The notes under the pieces are model-generated. The model was given only the letters and a program-made list of their open reading frames with translations. It was not told the DNA's origin and ran no database searches. Of a stretch of DNA of 64,000 bases, positions 63,855 to 64,000 are shown piece by piece. The stretch lies in the NCBI RefSeq assembly GCF_001426885.1, contig NZ_LMFP01000003.1:565306-629305 (forward strand), in the 5' to 3' direction. The first letter of the stretch is position 1. Each line of letters opens with the position of its first letter. A program made the position numbers and the translations under genes. Source of the DNA: Pelomonas sp. Root1444. Its GTDB lineage: Bacteria > Pseudomonadota > Gammaproteobacteria > Burkholderiales > Burkholderiaceae_C.

Positions 63855-64000
63855 GATTCTGGGTTGGGCTGCTTCAAGAGCAACCCCGTAGGCGATTCGG
63901 CAAACCGGCGATTGTAGCGATGCCGCGCAGCTCGCCCGCCGCCCCGGCCACGGGGCAGCACAAACCCTGAAAACGAGGCTCAGAGCTGGCTGTGTCGCTC
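63855..64000 (-). other. Right-edge region with putative tRNA-Leu promoter
   Basis: 146 bases with no complete gene. On the minus strand TACAAT (63911-63916) is a likely -10 box about 57 bases before the tRNA; no good -35 is seen. A short frame ending TGA at 63980 (ERHSQL then stop) enters from the right edge and could be the tail of the next gene, but 21 bases are too few to judge. Confidence 0.35.

Noticed and set aside
63768-64000. tRNA-Leu as an integration site for an island at the right edge
   Set aside because: The tRNA is complete and followed by core gene tig; no repeat of its 3' end is visible in the window.

Overview
The window is a GC-rich (about two-thirds G+C by eye), densely coded chromosomal segment from a betaproteobacterium. 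It is most likely Burkholderiales, perhaps near the Rubrivivax/Roseateles/Leptothrix group. The evidence is gene order: rpsB-tsf-pyrH-frr-uppS-cdsA-dxr, the long run scpB-rluB-ndk-rlmN-pilW-rodZ-ispG-hisS-yfgM-bamB-der-hfq-hflX-hflK-hflC-hisZ-purA, the odhA-odhB-lpd block, and tig-clpP-clpX-lon. A short-type HisZ, translationally coupled ATGA and TGATG junctions and several TTG starts fit as well. I see no rRNA, CRISPR array, insertion sequence, prophage or integrase. This is core genome with a few accessory-looking modules.

Layout. 1-5.6 kb (minus strand): translation factors and envelope-lipid precursors, rpsB, tsf, pyrH, frr, uppS, cdsA and partial dxr, with stem-loop terminators or attenuators after rpsB and after tsf. 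5.9-8.5 kb (plus): a DadA-like flavoprotein and the NAD(P)HX repair enzyme Nnr, convergent with rnr (RNase R). 10.9 kb: tRNA-Leu(CAG) with its own promoter and terminator. 11.1-30.1 kb (minus): one very long gene string for purine metabolism, the HflKC protease-control complex, Hfq, ribosome assembly (Der, RluB), outer-membrane assembly (BamB, YfgM), isoprenoids (IspG), RNA methylation (RlmN) and chromosome segregation (ScpB). 30.3-37.1 kb: rluD and bamD diverging, then a DinG/YoaA-type helicase, a DUF465 protein, a PP2C phosphatase, an unrecognised coiled-coil protein and zapE. 37.2-42.8 kb (minus): the 2-oxoglutarate dehydrogenase operon.

43.1-48.1 kb (plus): a 2-oxoglutarate/Fe(II) oxygenase, a nine-cysteine protein read from a CTG codon that ordinary ORF calling misses, two tandem paralogous solute-binding proteins without a permease, and a TRIC-like membrane protein. 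48.2-52.7 kb (minus): etfB-etfA, a large acyl-CoA dehydrogenase and a nitronate-monooxygenase-like flavoprotein, which together look like an acyl-CoA oxidation unit with a candidate operator upstream. 52.8-57.0 kb: murI, then an AraC-type regulator diverging from an MFS exporter and a medium-chain oxidoreductase. 57.1-57.7 kb (minus): a tRNA array Gly-Cys-Gly-Gly-Leu with internal hairpin terminators. 57.8-63.9 kb (minus): tRNA-Leu(UAG), tig, clpP, clpX and lon, the chaperone and ATP-dependent protease block, with a sigma-32-like promoter before clpP.

No clearly new multi-gene system is visible. The observations most worth checking are the CTG-initiated cysteine protein, the mutually exclusive hairpins between clpP and clpX, the clpP heat-shock promoter with a perfect palindrome at its start site, the terminator-punctuated tRNA array, the inverted repeat shared by the nnr and rnr stop codons, and the operator-like palindromes upstream of etfB and murI. 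All functional calls come from reading the sequence and from family knowledge; no database search was run.
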